Assembly (NCBI RefSeq): GCF_900100315.1
Contig: NZ_FNFF01000001.1
Location: 1-64,000, forward strand
Direction of reading: 5' to 3'
Length of the DNA: 64,000 nt
From: Streptomyces indicus
GTDB taxonomy: Bacteria; Actinomycetota; Actinomycetes; Streptomycetales; Streptomycetaceae
The translations under genes were made by a program, and so were the position numbers. Below the pieces are notes generated by a model. That model saw nothing but the letters and a program-made list of their open reading frames with translations, had not been told where the DNA came from and made no database searches. Of the stretch, positions 7,256 to 16,354 are shown in pieces (position 1 is the first letter of the stretch; the number at the start of each line of letters is the position of its first letter).

Positions 7256-8644
7256 GTGTCCGCACAGGGCGGTGGCAGCGGTGCAGGCCGCGACGACGGG
7301 ACCGAGGCGGCGACGGACGATGTGGCCCGGTTCGCGGCGCTGCTCGAGGCGTTGAAGGAGGGCACGGACCGCAGCTACGGCTCGTTGGCCCGGCGTCTGG
7401 GCATGAACACCTCTACGTTGCACCGCTATTGCGCGGGCGAGACGGTGCCGGTCGACTTCGCCCCCGTGGAGCGGTTCGCGTCCTTGTGCGGTGCGAGTGC
7501 GGAGCAACGCCTGGAGCTGCACCGTCTGTGGCTCCTGGCCGTGGAAGCCCGCCAACGTCCGCGTCCGGCGAAGGCAGTTGGGAGCGCTGCTTCCGTGCCC
7601 GCGGCACCTGTCGCCCCGAGGGAAGCGGAAGCGGAAACCCGAGTGGACGGTCCCGCCGCCGACGCGCCGGTGGCGTCTGCCGCACCCCTCGTCTCGCCCG
7701 CTCCCGACCGTCGCCCCTGGTACCGCCGTGGACGTCTCATGGCGGGGCTCGTCTCCGCCGGTGCGGTGCTCGCGACGCTCGGGGCGTTCTCCGCGTTTCC
7801 GGATCGGGGGCAGCCCTCGGGCAGCGGTCCCGATCGGGTCTCCGGTACGGCGCAGAGCCGCGTACCCGGGAATCAAGGCCCCTCGCCGAGTCCGAGCGAC
7901 GCCAGTCCCGTTCCCCCGTCGGCTTCCGGCTCCAGCACCCCCACTCAGCAGCCGGACGACGCCTCCAGCCCGTCCGGGCCGAAGTCCGGGTCGAAGTCCG
8001 AGCCGCCTCGCGGTCAGGGGAACAGCGCCCTGCCGATCTCTTGGGCCGTCAACTCCCATGCCTGGAAGTTCGGTTGTGGTCACGACTATGTGATCGCCAA
8101 GCCGCCGGGCGAGGTGCCCCCTCCCCCGGTGCCGCAGGACGCCGGGTCCTGGGCGGCGTCGCAGAGTGCGTTGCACGGCGGCGAGACGCTGCTGCGCCTT
8201 ACGGTCCAGGGGCGGGACACCACGGCCGTCGTCCTCGAGGCGCTGCGCGTCCGCGTCATCGGCCGTGCTGCGCCCGCCCAGGGGCACGCGTACGCCATGG
8301 ATGCGGGCTGCGGCGGTGCGCTCACTCCGCGGTCGTTCGCCGTCGATCTGGACAAGGACAGGCCGATCGTCCGTCCGGTCGCCGGGAACGACTCCGGCAC
8401 GCCGATCCCCGCCGCGCGCCTGCCCTACCGCGTCTCAGCGAAGGACCCCGAGGTGCTCCTGGTCTCGGCCGCGACCGGCTCGTGCGACTGCAGGTGGTAC
8501 CTCGAGCTCGAGTGGTCGTCCCAGGGCCGCACGGGCACCGTCCGCATCGACGACCACGGCCGCCCCTTCCGTACCACTGCGATCAGCGGTCTTCCCCGCT
8601 ACACCTACAACACCCTCGACCGCCGCTGGGAGGACCTCACGTAG
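7256..8644 (+). CDS. Membrane-anchored HTH regulator with extracytoplasmic domain
   Basis: 462 residues from GTG 7256 (GAGGAACGGGGA upstream). An N-terminal helix-turn-helix region spans about 20-95 (SYGSLARRLGMNTSTLHRYC resembles the XRE-like domain of Streptomyces regulators). A Pro/Ala linker leads to one membrane helix at about 161-181, then a Ser/Pro stalk and an outer domain of about 220 residues with Cys pairs (FGCGHDY, DAGCGG, GSCDCRW). The layout suggests a one-component transmembrane regulator (ToxR/CadC-like principle) that reads the cell surface directly. The ligand is unknown. The neighbouring divergent secreted protein is a candidate target or partner. Confidence 0.82.
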   Translation: MSAQGGGSGAGRDDGTEAATDDVARFAALLEALKEGTDRSYGSLARRLGMNTSTLHRYCAGETVPVDFAPVERFASLCGASAEQRLELHRLWLLAVEARQRPRPAKAVGSAASVPAAPVAPREAEAETRVDGPAADAPVASAAPLVSPAPDRRPWYRRGRLMAGLVSAGAVLATLGAFSAFPDRGQPSGSGPDRVSGTAQSRVPGNQGPSPSPSDASPVPPSASGSSTPTQQPDDASSPSGPKSGSKSEPPRGQGNSALPISWAVNSHAWKFGCGHDYVIAKPPGEVPPPPVPQDAGSWAASQSALHGGETLLRLTVQGRDTTAVVLEALRVRVIGRAAPAQGHAYAMDAGCGGALTPRSFAVDLDKDRPIVRPVAGNDSGTPIPAARLPYRVSAKDPEVLLVSAATGSCDCRWYLELEWSSQGRTGTVRIDDHGRPFRTTAISGLPRYTYNTLDRRWEDLT

Positions 8645-8689
8645 GCAGGATTCCCCGGCCGCGTCCGACGCGTGGCGCGCGGCGCAGCA

Positions 8690-8728
8690 GTGCGGGCCAC
8701 GGAGACCGGATGCCTCCGTGGCCCGCAC
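8690..8728. terminator. Bidirectional hairpin terminator
   Basis: Perfect 15-bp arms GTGCGGGCCACGGAG (8690-8704) and its complement (8714-8728) with a 9-nt loop, placed between the convergent stops at 8644 and 8761. Confidence 0.8.
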
Positions 8729-8760
8729 GCGTGGTTCGTGCCGCCCTTCATGCCATCTGC

Positions 8761-10533
8761 CTACGGCAGGGTCCATTTCTGGTTGGGGCCGGTGTGGCAG
8801 GTCCACAGATGGACCACCGTGCTGTCGTTCCACGTACCGCCCGACGCATCAAGGCACTTCGCGGACTGCGGATTGCGGACCGTGCCGTCCGCCTGCGGAG
8901 CCCACTTCTGCGCACCCGAGCCGTTGCACGTCCACAACTGGATCTTCGTACCGTCCGCGCTCGCACCACCGGACACATCCAGGCACTTGCCCAACGCCCG
9001 CAGGGTCTGGTCCACGGCCACGGTCCACTGCTGCGCCGCCGAGGTGTTGCAGGTGTAGATCTGCACCTGCGTCCCGTCCGCACTCGCCGCGCCCCGCACA
9101 TCGAGGCACTTGCCGTTCACGCCCTTGACCGGTCCCGTGCGGGGTGTCGGATCGGGGGTGCCCGTCTGTTTGATGCGGACGTTGCGGAAGGAAACCTCGT
9201 CTCCGCTGCCATGGTTCTGGAGTCCGATGTGGCCCTGTTTCAGGCTGCGTGCGGGGTCCGTGTTGGTGAAGTCGTTGATCTTCCGGCCGTTGAGGAAGAT
9301 CTCCAGGCGTTCACCGGTGACGCGGAGTTCGTACGTGTTCCACTCCCCCGGCGGGTTCAGGGCCGCGTCGCGGGCGGCGAGGTCGGCCGACTTGAAGCCG
9401 TACACCGAACCCGTGGTGCGGTCGGCGGTGTCCGTCGCGTCGATCTGGATCTCGTAGCCGTTGTTCACCGCCGACCAGGGGTCGTCGGAGGCCGGGAAGC
9501 CCAGGAACACACCGGAGTTGTCGTCGCCGGCCATCCGCCAGTCGAGCTTGAGCGAGTAGTCCCCGGTGAACTCCTTCGCCTGGTACCACAGCATGCCGAG
9601 GCCGTCGTACGAGGTGAGCGTCCCGTCGGCAAGGGTGAAGCCGCCGGGGCCCGCCTGCTTCCAGCCGGTGGTGGAGGAGCCGTTGAACAGGGAGGCGTAG
9701 CCGGTCTCCGGACGGCAGTCCGCCTCCGTCATCCCGGCCGCCCAGCGGATGCCGCCGAGCAGGTGCCGGGTGAACGCCGTTTCCGTGTACGACCCTTCGG
9801 TGTGGCCGCCTCCGGTGTAGAAGGCGCGTCCGCCCTGGTAGTCCTTGCACCAGGCGATCGGATGGTCGCCCGCCATGGAGCCGCCGGAGTAGCTGGACTC
9901 GTCGAGCGCCGCCAGGACATGGGCCGAACTGCGGGGGTTGGAGCGGTAGTTGTACCACTCGTCGGTGCGCTGCCAGGTCGCCGGCAGATGGGCGGTGGCG
10001 TCGTGCGCGCGGTCCTCGACCTTGACCGTGGCCGACTGGATCGCGGGATGGGACTGGAACAGCGCCCCGGCCAGACCGTTGTAGAAGGGCCAGTCGTACT
10101 CGGTGTCGGCGGCCGCGTGGATGCCCACGTACCCGCCCCCGGCCTTGATGTAGCCCTCGAACGCGGTCTGTTGAGCGCCGTCCAGAACGTCGCCGGTCGT
10201 CGACAGGAAGACGACCGCCTTGTACTGGGCGAGGTTGCCCGAGGTGAAGGCCGCGGCGTTCTCGGTCGCGTCCACGGTGAAGTTGTTCGCCGCGCCGAGG
10301 GTGCGCAGGGCCGTGAGTCCCTCGTCGATGGAGGAGTGCCGGAAGCCCGCCGTCTTGGAGAAGACGAGGATCTTGTACGCAGGGTCGGCGGCGATGCGGG
10401 TCTGCTGCGCGGTGGGCGGGGCCTTCGGTGCGGTGGGCTGCGCCATGGCCTGCGGGCTCAGCAGCAGGGCCGCGCCCGCGCACAGGCCGAGCAGGGCTCT
10501 GGCGCGTGAGCGTGTGAAGCGTCTCGTTCGCAT
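8761..10533 (-). CDS. Secreted ThuA - DUF1080 - ricin lectin protein
   Basis: 590 residues. Start ATG 10533 with AGGAGG 11 nt upstream; an earlier in-frame GTG overlaps that site and is unlikely. After a signal peptide (ends about QAMAQP) comes a ThuA-like domain (about 45-265; ILVFSKTAGFRHSSI, GGGYVGIHAA, WCKDYQGGRAFYTGGGH), then a DUF1080/3-keto-disaccharide hydrolase-like domain (about 275-450; SLFNGSSTTGWK, NSGVFLGFP, GYEIQI) and a C-terminal ricin B domain (about 465-590; QQW, QKW). Probably a secreted enzyme acting on oxidised or keto sugars while bound to polysaccharide. It is second in an operon, 21 bp after the sugar dehydrogenase gene. Confidence 0.9.
   Translation of the reverse strand: MRTRRFTRSRARALLGLCAGAALLLSPQAMAQPTAPKAPPTAQQTRIAADPAYKILVFSKTAGFRHSSIDEGLTALRTLGAANNFTVDATENAAAFTSGNLAQYKAVVFLSTTGDVLDGAQQTAFEGYIKAGGGYVGIHAAADTEYDWPFYNGLAGALFQSHPAIQSATVKVEDRAHDATAHLPATWQRTDEWYNYRSNPRSSAHVLAALDESSYSGGSMAGDHPIAWCKDYQGGRAFYTGGGHTEGSYTETAFTRHLLGGIRWAAGMTEADCRPETGYASLFNGSSTTGWKQAGPGGFTLADGTLTSYDGLGMLWYQAKEFTGDYSLKLDWRMAGDDNSGVFLGFPASDDPWSAVNNGYEIQIDATDTADRTTGSVYGFKSADLAARDAALNPPGEWNTYELRVTGERLEIFLNGRKINDFTNTDPARSLKQGHIGLQNHGSGDEVSFRNVRIKQTGTPDPTPRTGPVKGVNGKCLDVRGAASADGTQVQIYTCNTSAAQQWTVAVDQTLRALGKCLDVSGGASADGTKIQLWTCNGSGAQKWAPQADGTVRNPQSAKCLDASGGTWNDSTVVHLWTCHTGPNQKWTLP
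8762..9075 (-). repeat. Ricin-domain direct repeat, copy A
   Basis: 314 bp matching 10556-10869 (offset 1794) with one mismatch, at 8828/10622, which changes Asn to Ser. Covers most of the ricin module of the ThuA-DUF1080 gene. Confidence 0.95.
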
Positions 10534-10554
10534 GATGCGGTGCACCTCCTTCCG

Positions 10555-13413
10555 TTACGGCAGGGTCCATTTCTGGTTGGGGCCGGTGTGGCAGGTCCAC
10601 AGATGGACCACCGTGCTGTCGCTCCACGTACCGCCCGACGCATCAAGGCACTTCGCGGACTGCGGATTGCGGACCGTGCCGTCCGCCTGCGGAGCCCACT
10701 TCTGCGCACCCGAGCCGTTGCACGTCCACAACTGGATCTTCGTACCGTCCGCGCTCGCACCACCGGACACATCCAGGCACTTGCCCAACGCCCGCAGGGT
10801 CTGGTCCACGGCCACGGTCCACTGCTGCGCCGCCGAGGTGTTGCAGGTGTAGATCTGCACCTGCGTCCCATCCGCGGTCGCGGCGCCTCGCACATCGAGG
10901 CACTTGCTGTTCACGCCTTTCACGAGGCCGGTGCGGGCGGTGGGTGTGCCGGTGGTGAAGGAGAACTCGTCCACGTCGAAGAGCGAGCCGGTGCCGCCCT
11001 TGAAGACGAGGTAGAGCGTGGTCGAACCGGCAGGCTGGTTGCTCAGGTTGGCGGTGACGTCCTGGAAGGTCTCCCAGCCGCCGGTCACCGGCACGGTCGC
11101 GGTACCGAGCAGGGTGCCCGTGGCCGAGCCCGCGCGGACCTCGATGGTGCCGCCGGCGCCGCCGGACGAGACCCGTGCCGTGAACTTCGTGGCGTTGGTC
11201 AGGGCGTACGGCGTGAAGGAGATCCAGTCGCCGTTGTCGATGTAGCCGACGGTCTTCCCGCCGTGCGCCGGGGTGTGGCTGACGACCTGCACGCCCGAGG
11301 ACGACCCGTAGTGCTCGCCCTGGCGGTGGCTGGGCTGGACCACGTGCTGGTCATGGGTGGTCAGCGCGGGCTGGCCGTTCGCTCCCTTGTCGGTGTACTC
11401 GGCGTCGATGACCCCGAATATGTTCGCGTTCGGGTCGTGCTCGCCGTCCGCCAAGGTCTGAAGGGTGCCCGAGCAGCCGGTGGCCAAGGTCTGCGGATGG
11501 CCGTGGCTGTCGTGGCCGACGATGAAGGTGACCTTGACCTTCGAGCAGTCGATCGTCCCGTCCTCGGGGTCGGTCACCGTCACCTTGAACGGGATCGCCG
11601 CGCCGAAGTCGTAGATCGCCCCGTCCAGGGGGAGGTCGACGCGGACGGAGGGCGCGGTGTTGCCCACGGTGATCTGCACGGACGCGGTCGCCGACTTGCC
11701 GGTCGAGTCCGTCACCTTGAGCGTCGCCGTGTACTGGCCGTTCGCGGTGTACGTGTGGGAGGGGTTGGCGGCCGTGGAGGTTCCGCCGTCGCCGAAGGTC
11801 CACGCGTACGTCAGCGCGTCGCCGTCGGCATCGGACGTACCGGCCGAGGAGAAGGCCACCGCGAGCGGCGCCTTGCCCGAGGTCACGTTCGCCTTGGCCT
11901 GCGCGACCGGGGCGTGACCGCCGGTGACGTGCTCGATGCGGTACAGGGCCGAGTTGGCGTCGCCGTTGAAGTAGCCGGTGCCGTAGTCGAGGACGTACAG
12001 CGCGCCGTCCGGCCCGAAGGCCATGTCCATCACCTGGGTGCCGGTCCAGGGGAAGGCGTTGATGGACTGCACCGTCCCGTCGGCCGCCTGCTCGACGCGC
12101 TTGATCCAGCGCCGGCCGAACTCACCGGCGAAGAAGTCCCCGTCGTAGGACTCGGGGAACTTCACGTCCGAGGTCGAGGCGGCGTCGTAGCGGTAGACGG
12201 GTCCGCCCATCGGCGATTCCGAGCCGGAGCCGAACTCCGGTACCGAGCCTCCGTCGTACGGGATCCAGGCTGCCTGCGCGGGCGGCAGATCGGTGAGGCC
12301 GGTGTTGCGCGGGGAGTTGTTCTTCGGTGCGGCGCAGTCGAACTTCGCGCCGGAGGTGCCGGTGGCGAAGTTGTAGTCCACATAGGCGTCGTTCTTGCCG
12401 GTGCAGTACGGCCAGCCGTAGTTGCCGGCCTTCGTGACGCGCGCGAACTCCACCTGTCCCGCGGGGCCCCGGGTGGCGCTGGCGGTGCCGGCGTCGGGGC
12501 CGTAGTCGCCCACGTAGACGATGCCGGTGGTCTTGTCGACGCTCATGCGGAACGGGTTGCGGAAGCCCATCGCGTAGATCTCAGGGCGGGTCTTCGCGGT
12601 GCCCGGCGCGAACAGGTTGCCGGTCGGTGTGGAGTAGGTGCCGTCCGCGTTGACCTTGATGCGCAGGATCTTGCCGCGCAGGTCGTTGGTGTTGCCGGAG
12701 CTGCGCTGGGCGTCGTAGGCGGGGTTGCGGTTGGCGCGCTCGTCGATCGGGGTGTAGCCGTCGGAGGCGAACGGGTTGGTGTCGTCGCCCGTCGACAGGT
12801 AGAGGTTGCCGGCCTTGTCGAAGTCGATGTCGCCTCCGACGTGGCAGCAGATGCCGCGCGAGGCGGGCACGTCGAGGATCTTCTTCTCGCTGGCCAGGTC
12901 GAGGGTGCCGTCCTGCTTGAGGACGAAGCGCGACAGCCGGTTCACGCCGTCGAACGGTGCGAAGTCGGCGGCGGCACCCTCGGCCGGGGCATCGCCCGCG
13001 GGGGTGGTCAACTTCGGTGCGTAGTACAGGAATACGTACCGGTTCGACGCGAATCCCGGGTCGACACCGACGCCTTGCAGCCCTTCTTCGTCGTGGCTAT
13101 ACACGTCGAGCTTGCCGGCGACCTTGGTGGTGCCTGCCGCGTCGGTCAGCCGCAGCGTGCCGTCGCGCGAGGTGTGCAGGACCGAGCGGTCCGGCAGCAC
13201 GGCCATGGTCATGGGCTCGCCGGTTTCGGCGACTCCCTTGGCCAGGGTGACCTGCTGGAACTCCTCCGCGGCGGCGGCCAGTTCGTCCTCGGCGGCCGCC
13301 GCCACCGGGCTGAGGGCGCCGGCCGCGAGCAGTGCGGGGACGAGCAGCGCCAGCAAGCGGCGGAGTCGGGCGGGTCTCGGTGCTCTCGTGGATCTGGACG
13401 TGCGTGTGCGCAC
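10555..13413 (-). CDS. Secreted PQQ-type sugar dehydrogenase - PKD - CBM6 - ricin protein
   Basis: 952 residues from GTG 13413 behind GGGAGG. Signal peptide (Arg-rich start, LLALLVPALLAAGAL, SPVAAAAE), then a glucose/sorbosone dehydrogenase-like six-bladed propeller (about 55-500; HDEEGLQGVGVDP, RGKILRI, YAMGFRNPFR, YDGDFFAGEFGRRW), a PKD domain (about 503-585), an unassigned beta region, a CBM6-like module (about 690-825; YIDNGDWISF) and a ricin B domain (about 830-952). Likely oxidises sugars at or outside the envelope while anchored to polysaccharide by three binding modules. Promoter-proximal gene of the pair; CCHVGGDIDF and Asp-rich loops could hold calcium. PQQ use is inferred from the family. 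Confidence 0.92.
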   Translation of the reverse strand: MRTRTSRSTRAPRPARLRRLLALLVPALLAAGALSPVAAAAEDELAAAAEEFQQVTLAKGVAETGEPMTMAVLPDRSVLHTSRDGTLRLTDAAGTTKVAGKLDVYSHDEEGLQGVGVDPGFASNRYVFLYYAPKLTTPAGDAPAEGAAADFAPFDGVNRLSRFVLKQDGTLDLASEKKILDVPASRGICCHVGGDIDFDKAGNLYLSTGDDTNPFASDGYTPIDERANRNPAYDAQRSSGNTNDLRGKILRIKVNADGTYSTPTGNLFAPGTAKTRPEIYAMGFRNPFRMSVDKTTGIVYVGDYGPDAGTASATRGPAGQVEFARVTKAGNYGWPYCTGKNDAYVDYNFATGTSGAKFDCAAPKNNSPRNTGLTDLPPAQAAWIPYDGGSVPEFGSGSESPMGGPVYRYDAASTSDVKFPESYDGDFFAGEFGRRWIKRVEQAADGTVQSINAFPWTGTQVMDMAFGPDGALYVLDYGTGYFNGDANSALYRIEHVTGGHAPVAQAKANVTSGKAPLAVAFSSAGTSDADGDALTYAWTFGDGGTSTAANPSHTYTANGQYTATLKVTDSTGKSATASVQITVGNTAPSVRVDLPLDGAIYDFGAAIPFKVTVTDPEDGTIDCSKVKVTFIVGHDSHGHPQTLATGCSGTLQTLADGEHDPNANIFGVIDAEYTDKGANGQPALTTHDQHVVQPSHRQGEHYGSSSGVQVVSHTPAHGGKTVGYIDNGDWISFTPYALTNATKFTARVSSGGAGGTIEVRAGSATGTLLGTATVPVTGGWETFQDVTANLSNQPAGSTTLYLVFKGGTGSLFDVDEFSFTTGTPTARTGLVKGVNSKCLDVRGAATADGTQVQIYTCNTSAAQQWTVAVDQTLRALGKCLDVSGGASADGTKIQLWTCNGSGAQKWAPQADGTVRNPQSAKCLDASGGTWSDSTVVHLWTCHTGPNQKWTLP
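10556..10869 (-). repeat. Ricin-domain direct repeat, copy B
   Basis: Partner of 8762-9075. Identity is 313 of 314 bp, then falls off sharply past 10870, so the match ends inside the domain and not at a gene boundary. Confidence 0.95.
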
Positions 13414-13896
13414 GGGTGCCTCCCGTTGGGGGGTGAAATGCCTGAACAGGACGGGCAAGGGAGAGCTGGGCGCGCGCCGTCGCGCCTCGACGGACCGGCA
13501 CCCACCGACGGGTTGACCGGTCCATTTCAGGAAGCTAGCGGCCTTGGTCCGATCCGGGAAGCCCTTCCGCATGCGTGCTCGCTACTTTTCCCACGGCCAG
13601 GACAAAGGGATGAGATCCATTGGGAGTTCCCGCGCGGGCCGGTCGCCTGCCGTCGGGACGACCGGCCGTGTGCGGGTGCAATGACCGGCGGCGGTCCACC
13701 GGCCGCGGAGGGGCCTCAGGCTGCCGCCGGGCCACGGAGGGCCTCAGGATGCCGGGGCGGTTCCGGGGGAAGGCAGGCAGCGTCCCCGCCGACCGGCGTT
13801 CACGGTGGCTGCCGGTGCGCAAGCCGGCGAACGGAGCTGTCGGTCGGTCTCCGCGGCTTCGGCTCCGGCCCGGGAGGATTCTCGGCCCGTGCGAAT
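13414..13896. other. 483-bp intergenic region, no gene seen
   Basis: Between two minus-strand genes, downstream of the STAS-ANTAR-GAF gene and upstream of the sugar dehydrogenase operon, whose promoter it should contain. The GGGAGG ribosome site of that operon is at about 13417-13422. Frames in the region give Arg/Gly/Pro-rich translations without homologous features. No clear operator or hairpin noticed. Confidence 0.5.
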
Positions 13897-15165
13897 TCAG
13901 GCACCGGGCCGCGCAGCCGGACCGGCCGCGCCCGAAGCGTGCGTACGCAGGTGTTCCAGCGCCCGGACGACGACCGTACGCCCGTACCAAGCCCGCCATC
14001 TGCCCAGATCCGAGGCCAGCGTCTCCAAGGCGTCACGCTGCGTCCTGACGGGCCAGGCGACAGACCGGCGCCGGTGCACGGTGATGACGCCGACGCACAC
14101 CCCGCCCTCGTCGCGGACGGGTACCGCGAGCATGGCGCGGGTTCCCGCGAGGCGTGCCAGTTTCCCCTGGGACGTCCGGGCGAACGTCGGGTCCTCGGCG
14201 ATGTCGGGAAGGAGCACCGGCCCGTTGCGCAACCGGACCAGACCGCAGAGCGCCGGCGGTCCGCTCACCTGGGCCACGCAGTCGCGGTACGTGGCGTCCA
14301 GACCCGACTGCCCTTCGAGGAAAAGGGAGTTGGAGCGGGCCTGATCGGCAAGGTGGATCTCCACCGCGTCGGCTCCGGACAGAGTGAGCGCCTCGCTCGC
14401 GACGGCGCGCAGCAGCGCACTGTGATTCGCCAGGTCCAGCGCCGGTCCGTCCAGCAGCTCCAGTTCCGGCTGCGCGGCAGGCGCCCGATCGGCGTCCCAC
14501 GTGCCCGTTCCGGTCGGCTCCGGCTCGGTGACGACGGCCGATGCCAGCACGCGCAGCGGAACATTGCAGTGCTGGGACGACGCCTTCAGGAGTTTGAAGG
14601 CGTCGGCGGGTGCGGCAAGGCCGTAGCGCTCGACGAGGATGCCCTGGGCGACGCCGATCAGTGCCGCGGAGCGCGATCTCGCCCGCAGTCCGAACACCTC
14701 GGTGCGCAGGTCCCGTCTTTCGGAGGGAACGAGGCCGTCGGGTCTGCGGTGCACCGCGGGCGAGCCGGGCAGCGCCGCCGTATCCATGCCGGCCAGCGCG
14801 GCAGCGAGCGTGGGGAACACGGTGAGCCCCGGAGGCGGGGGAGCCTCAAGGAGCCGCCGTACGTGGGACTGCGGGATGACCGCATGCACCGGACCGCCCA
14901 GGAGGCGGGCGAGCAGCGCCACGGCCCGCGTACCGGCGGCGCTGACCAGCTGCAGATCCGACAGGTCGAGCACCAATCCGCGCTTGGCCCCGCCCGCGGC
15001 GGCGACCGCGTCCATGAGCTTGTCGGCCAAAGACGTGGCCGCGGCGGCATCGAGCAGGCCGGACAGGCACACCATGTGAACCGACATGGACGAATGAGCC
15101 GCATCTGAAGAGACGTCAGACACGGTGTGCAGGCGCAGAAACTGCGTGGTGAGATCGGTGGGCAT
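13897..15165 (-). CDS. STAS - ANTAR - GAF regulator
   Basis: 422 residues from ATG 15165 (GGGGAG upstream). N-terminal STAS domain (about 25-125) with the conserved Ser region DLQLVSAAGTRAVALL, as in anti-anti-sigma factors; a central ANTAR-like helical segment (about 170-225; RSRSAALIGVAQGILVERYG) that in the family binds RNA antiterminator hairpins; a C-terminal GAF domain (about 265-395; GTRAMLAVPVRDEGGVCVGV). This combines a partner-switch module with an RNA-binding module and a small-molecule sensor. Likely a cytoplasmic stress or nutrient regulator. No cognate anti-sigma gene is adjacent. Confidence 0.85.
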   Translation of the reverse strand: MPTDLTTQFLRLHTVSDVSSDAAHSSMSVHMVCLSGLLDAAAATSLADKLMDAVAAAGGAKRGLVLDLSDLQLVSAAGTRAVALLARLLGGPVHAVIPQSHVRRLLEAPPPPGLTVFPTLAAALAGMDTAALPGSPAVHRRPDGLVPSERRDLRTEVFGLRARSRSAALIGVAQGILVERYGLAAPADAFKLLKASSQHCNVPLRVLASAVVTEPEPTGTGTWDADRAPAAQPELELLDGPALDLANHSALLRAVASEALTLSGADAVEIHLADQARSNSLFLEGQSGLDATYRDCVAQVSGPPALCGLVRLRNGPVLLPDIAEDPTFARTSQGKLARLAGTRAMLAVPVRDEGGVCVGVITVHRRRSVAWPVRTQRDALETLASDLGRWRAWYGRTVVVRALEHLRTHASGAAGPAARPGA

Positions 15166-15464
15166 GCGAACGCTCCCCTTCGTCGGGTGGCGGCCGCTTC
15201 TTGACCTCGAAGTGAATCTTGCACGTCGAAGACCTGCGCAGCAAACCCTTGCCGTCGCAGCGCATGGCCGCGGCGCCTCAACTCGCGTGGCGCGGGCCCG
15301 TACACGGAACCGGTGAGAGCCTGGATGTGCGGCCTCACCGCACACGCGACGGGCCGGGGCCGCGCGCACGGAGGGGCACGGTCCGCTGAATTTCTTTGTG
15401 TGAGCAGGCGGGTCCGGGGCAAATGTGGCGGCAGTTCCGTCCGTCACACAGCGAGGAGCCCGCC

Positions 15465-15698
15465 GTGCTCATGCCCGACCCCAAGTTCGTCCGCACCCTC
15501 CTGAGCCGTTACGCCGATCTGCAGATGCGCGCCGCGGAGAAGCCGGACCCGGAGGTGCAAGGCCAACTGGACGACGTGGTCTACACGTTGTGCATCAGCA
15601 CCGGGACCCAGACGATCCGGGAAGCCTTGGCCGCGGCCGACCTCGTCCTGGAGCAGGCGGCGGCCAAGACCGCGAGTCGCCCCGCACAGGCGGCCTGA
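15465..15698 (+). CDS. DUF5133 family protein, copy 1
   Basis: 77 residues from GTG 15465 with GAGGAG 6 nt upstream. Core LMPDPKFVRTLLSRYADLQM and YTLCISTGTQTIREAL defines the actinobacterial DUF5133 family, function unknown, often near stress or regulatory genes. A second copy is at 35942-36199, with the same motif order and a divergent tail. Divergently transcribed from the STAS-ANTAR-GAF gene, with 299 bp between starts. Confidence 0.85.
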   Translation: MLMPDPKFVRTLLSRYADLQMRAAEKPDPEVQGQLDDVVYTLCISTGTQTIREALAAADLVLEQAAAKTASRPAQAA

Positions 15699-15841
15699 TC
15701 CGTGCGGCAGCCCTGGCACGGCGTCCCCTCGCGCCTGATCTCCGTCATCCGCGTGGCACCGATGCCGCAGCGCCGCGGGCTGCCAGGCTGATCAAGGCTG
15801 TCTGTACAGCCCGACAGAACCGACAGAACCGAGGGGACCGC

Positions 15842-16348
15842 GTGGCCACCGACAAGCAGAGCGTCGTAGAACTGATCCTCGACGATCACCGGCGGATGGA
15901 AGAGCTGTTCCACCGCATGCGCAACGTCGAGGAGGACCGCGGCAAGGCGCTGCGGGAATTCGCCGATCTGCTGATCGCGCACGGTGAAGCGGAGGAGGCC
16001 GAGGTCTATCCCGCGCTCAAGCGCTTCCGTGACATCGACAACGAAGAAGTGCAGCACGGGGTGAAGGAGCACGCCGAGGGCAACGAAGCACTTCTGGCCC
16101 TGCTCGAGGTGCCCGTGGTCGGCTCGGAGGACTGGGACGAGAAGCTGGAGAAGCTCTCCGAGGCGATCACGCACCACCTCGACGAGGAGGAGCGGACGAT
16201 TCTCAACGGAGCCCGGGAGAACGTCCCGGGCGAGCGGCTCGCGGAGCTCGGCGCTGCCTTCGTCGAGGCCCGCGCGCGGCATCTGGACGCGGGGTGCGGC
16301 GAGATCGAGAACGTGCGGCGCGTCGTGGCCGACGGCCCCGACACCTGA
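15842..16348 (+). CDS. Hemerythrin-domain protein
   Basis: 168 residues from GTG 15842 (GAGGGGA upstream). Hemerythrin HHE signature: DDHRRMEELFHRM, HGEAEEAEVYPAL, VKEHAEGNEALL and THHLDEEERTIL place the His and Glu ligands of a di-iron centre on a four-helix bundle. In actinobacteria such proteins respond to oxygen, peroxide or NO. No fused signalling domain. Follows DUF5133 copy 1 by 143 bp on the same strand. Confidence 0.92.
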   Translation: MATDKQSVVELILDDHRRMEELFHRMRNVEEDRGKALREFADLLIAHGEAEEAEVYPALKRFRDIDNEEVQHGVKEHAEGNEALLALLEVPVVGSEDWDEKLEKLSEAITHHLDEEERTILNGARENVPGERLAELGAAFVEARARHLDAGCGEIENVRRVVADGPDT

Positions 16349-16354
16349 TGCGTG

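Noticed and set aside
10540..15108. A plus-strand open frame of over 1500 codons.
   Set aside because: Antisense to the sugar dehydrogenase and STAS-ANTAR-GAF genes; the translation is Val/Gly/Arg/Ala-rich with no motif, and there is no ribosome site.
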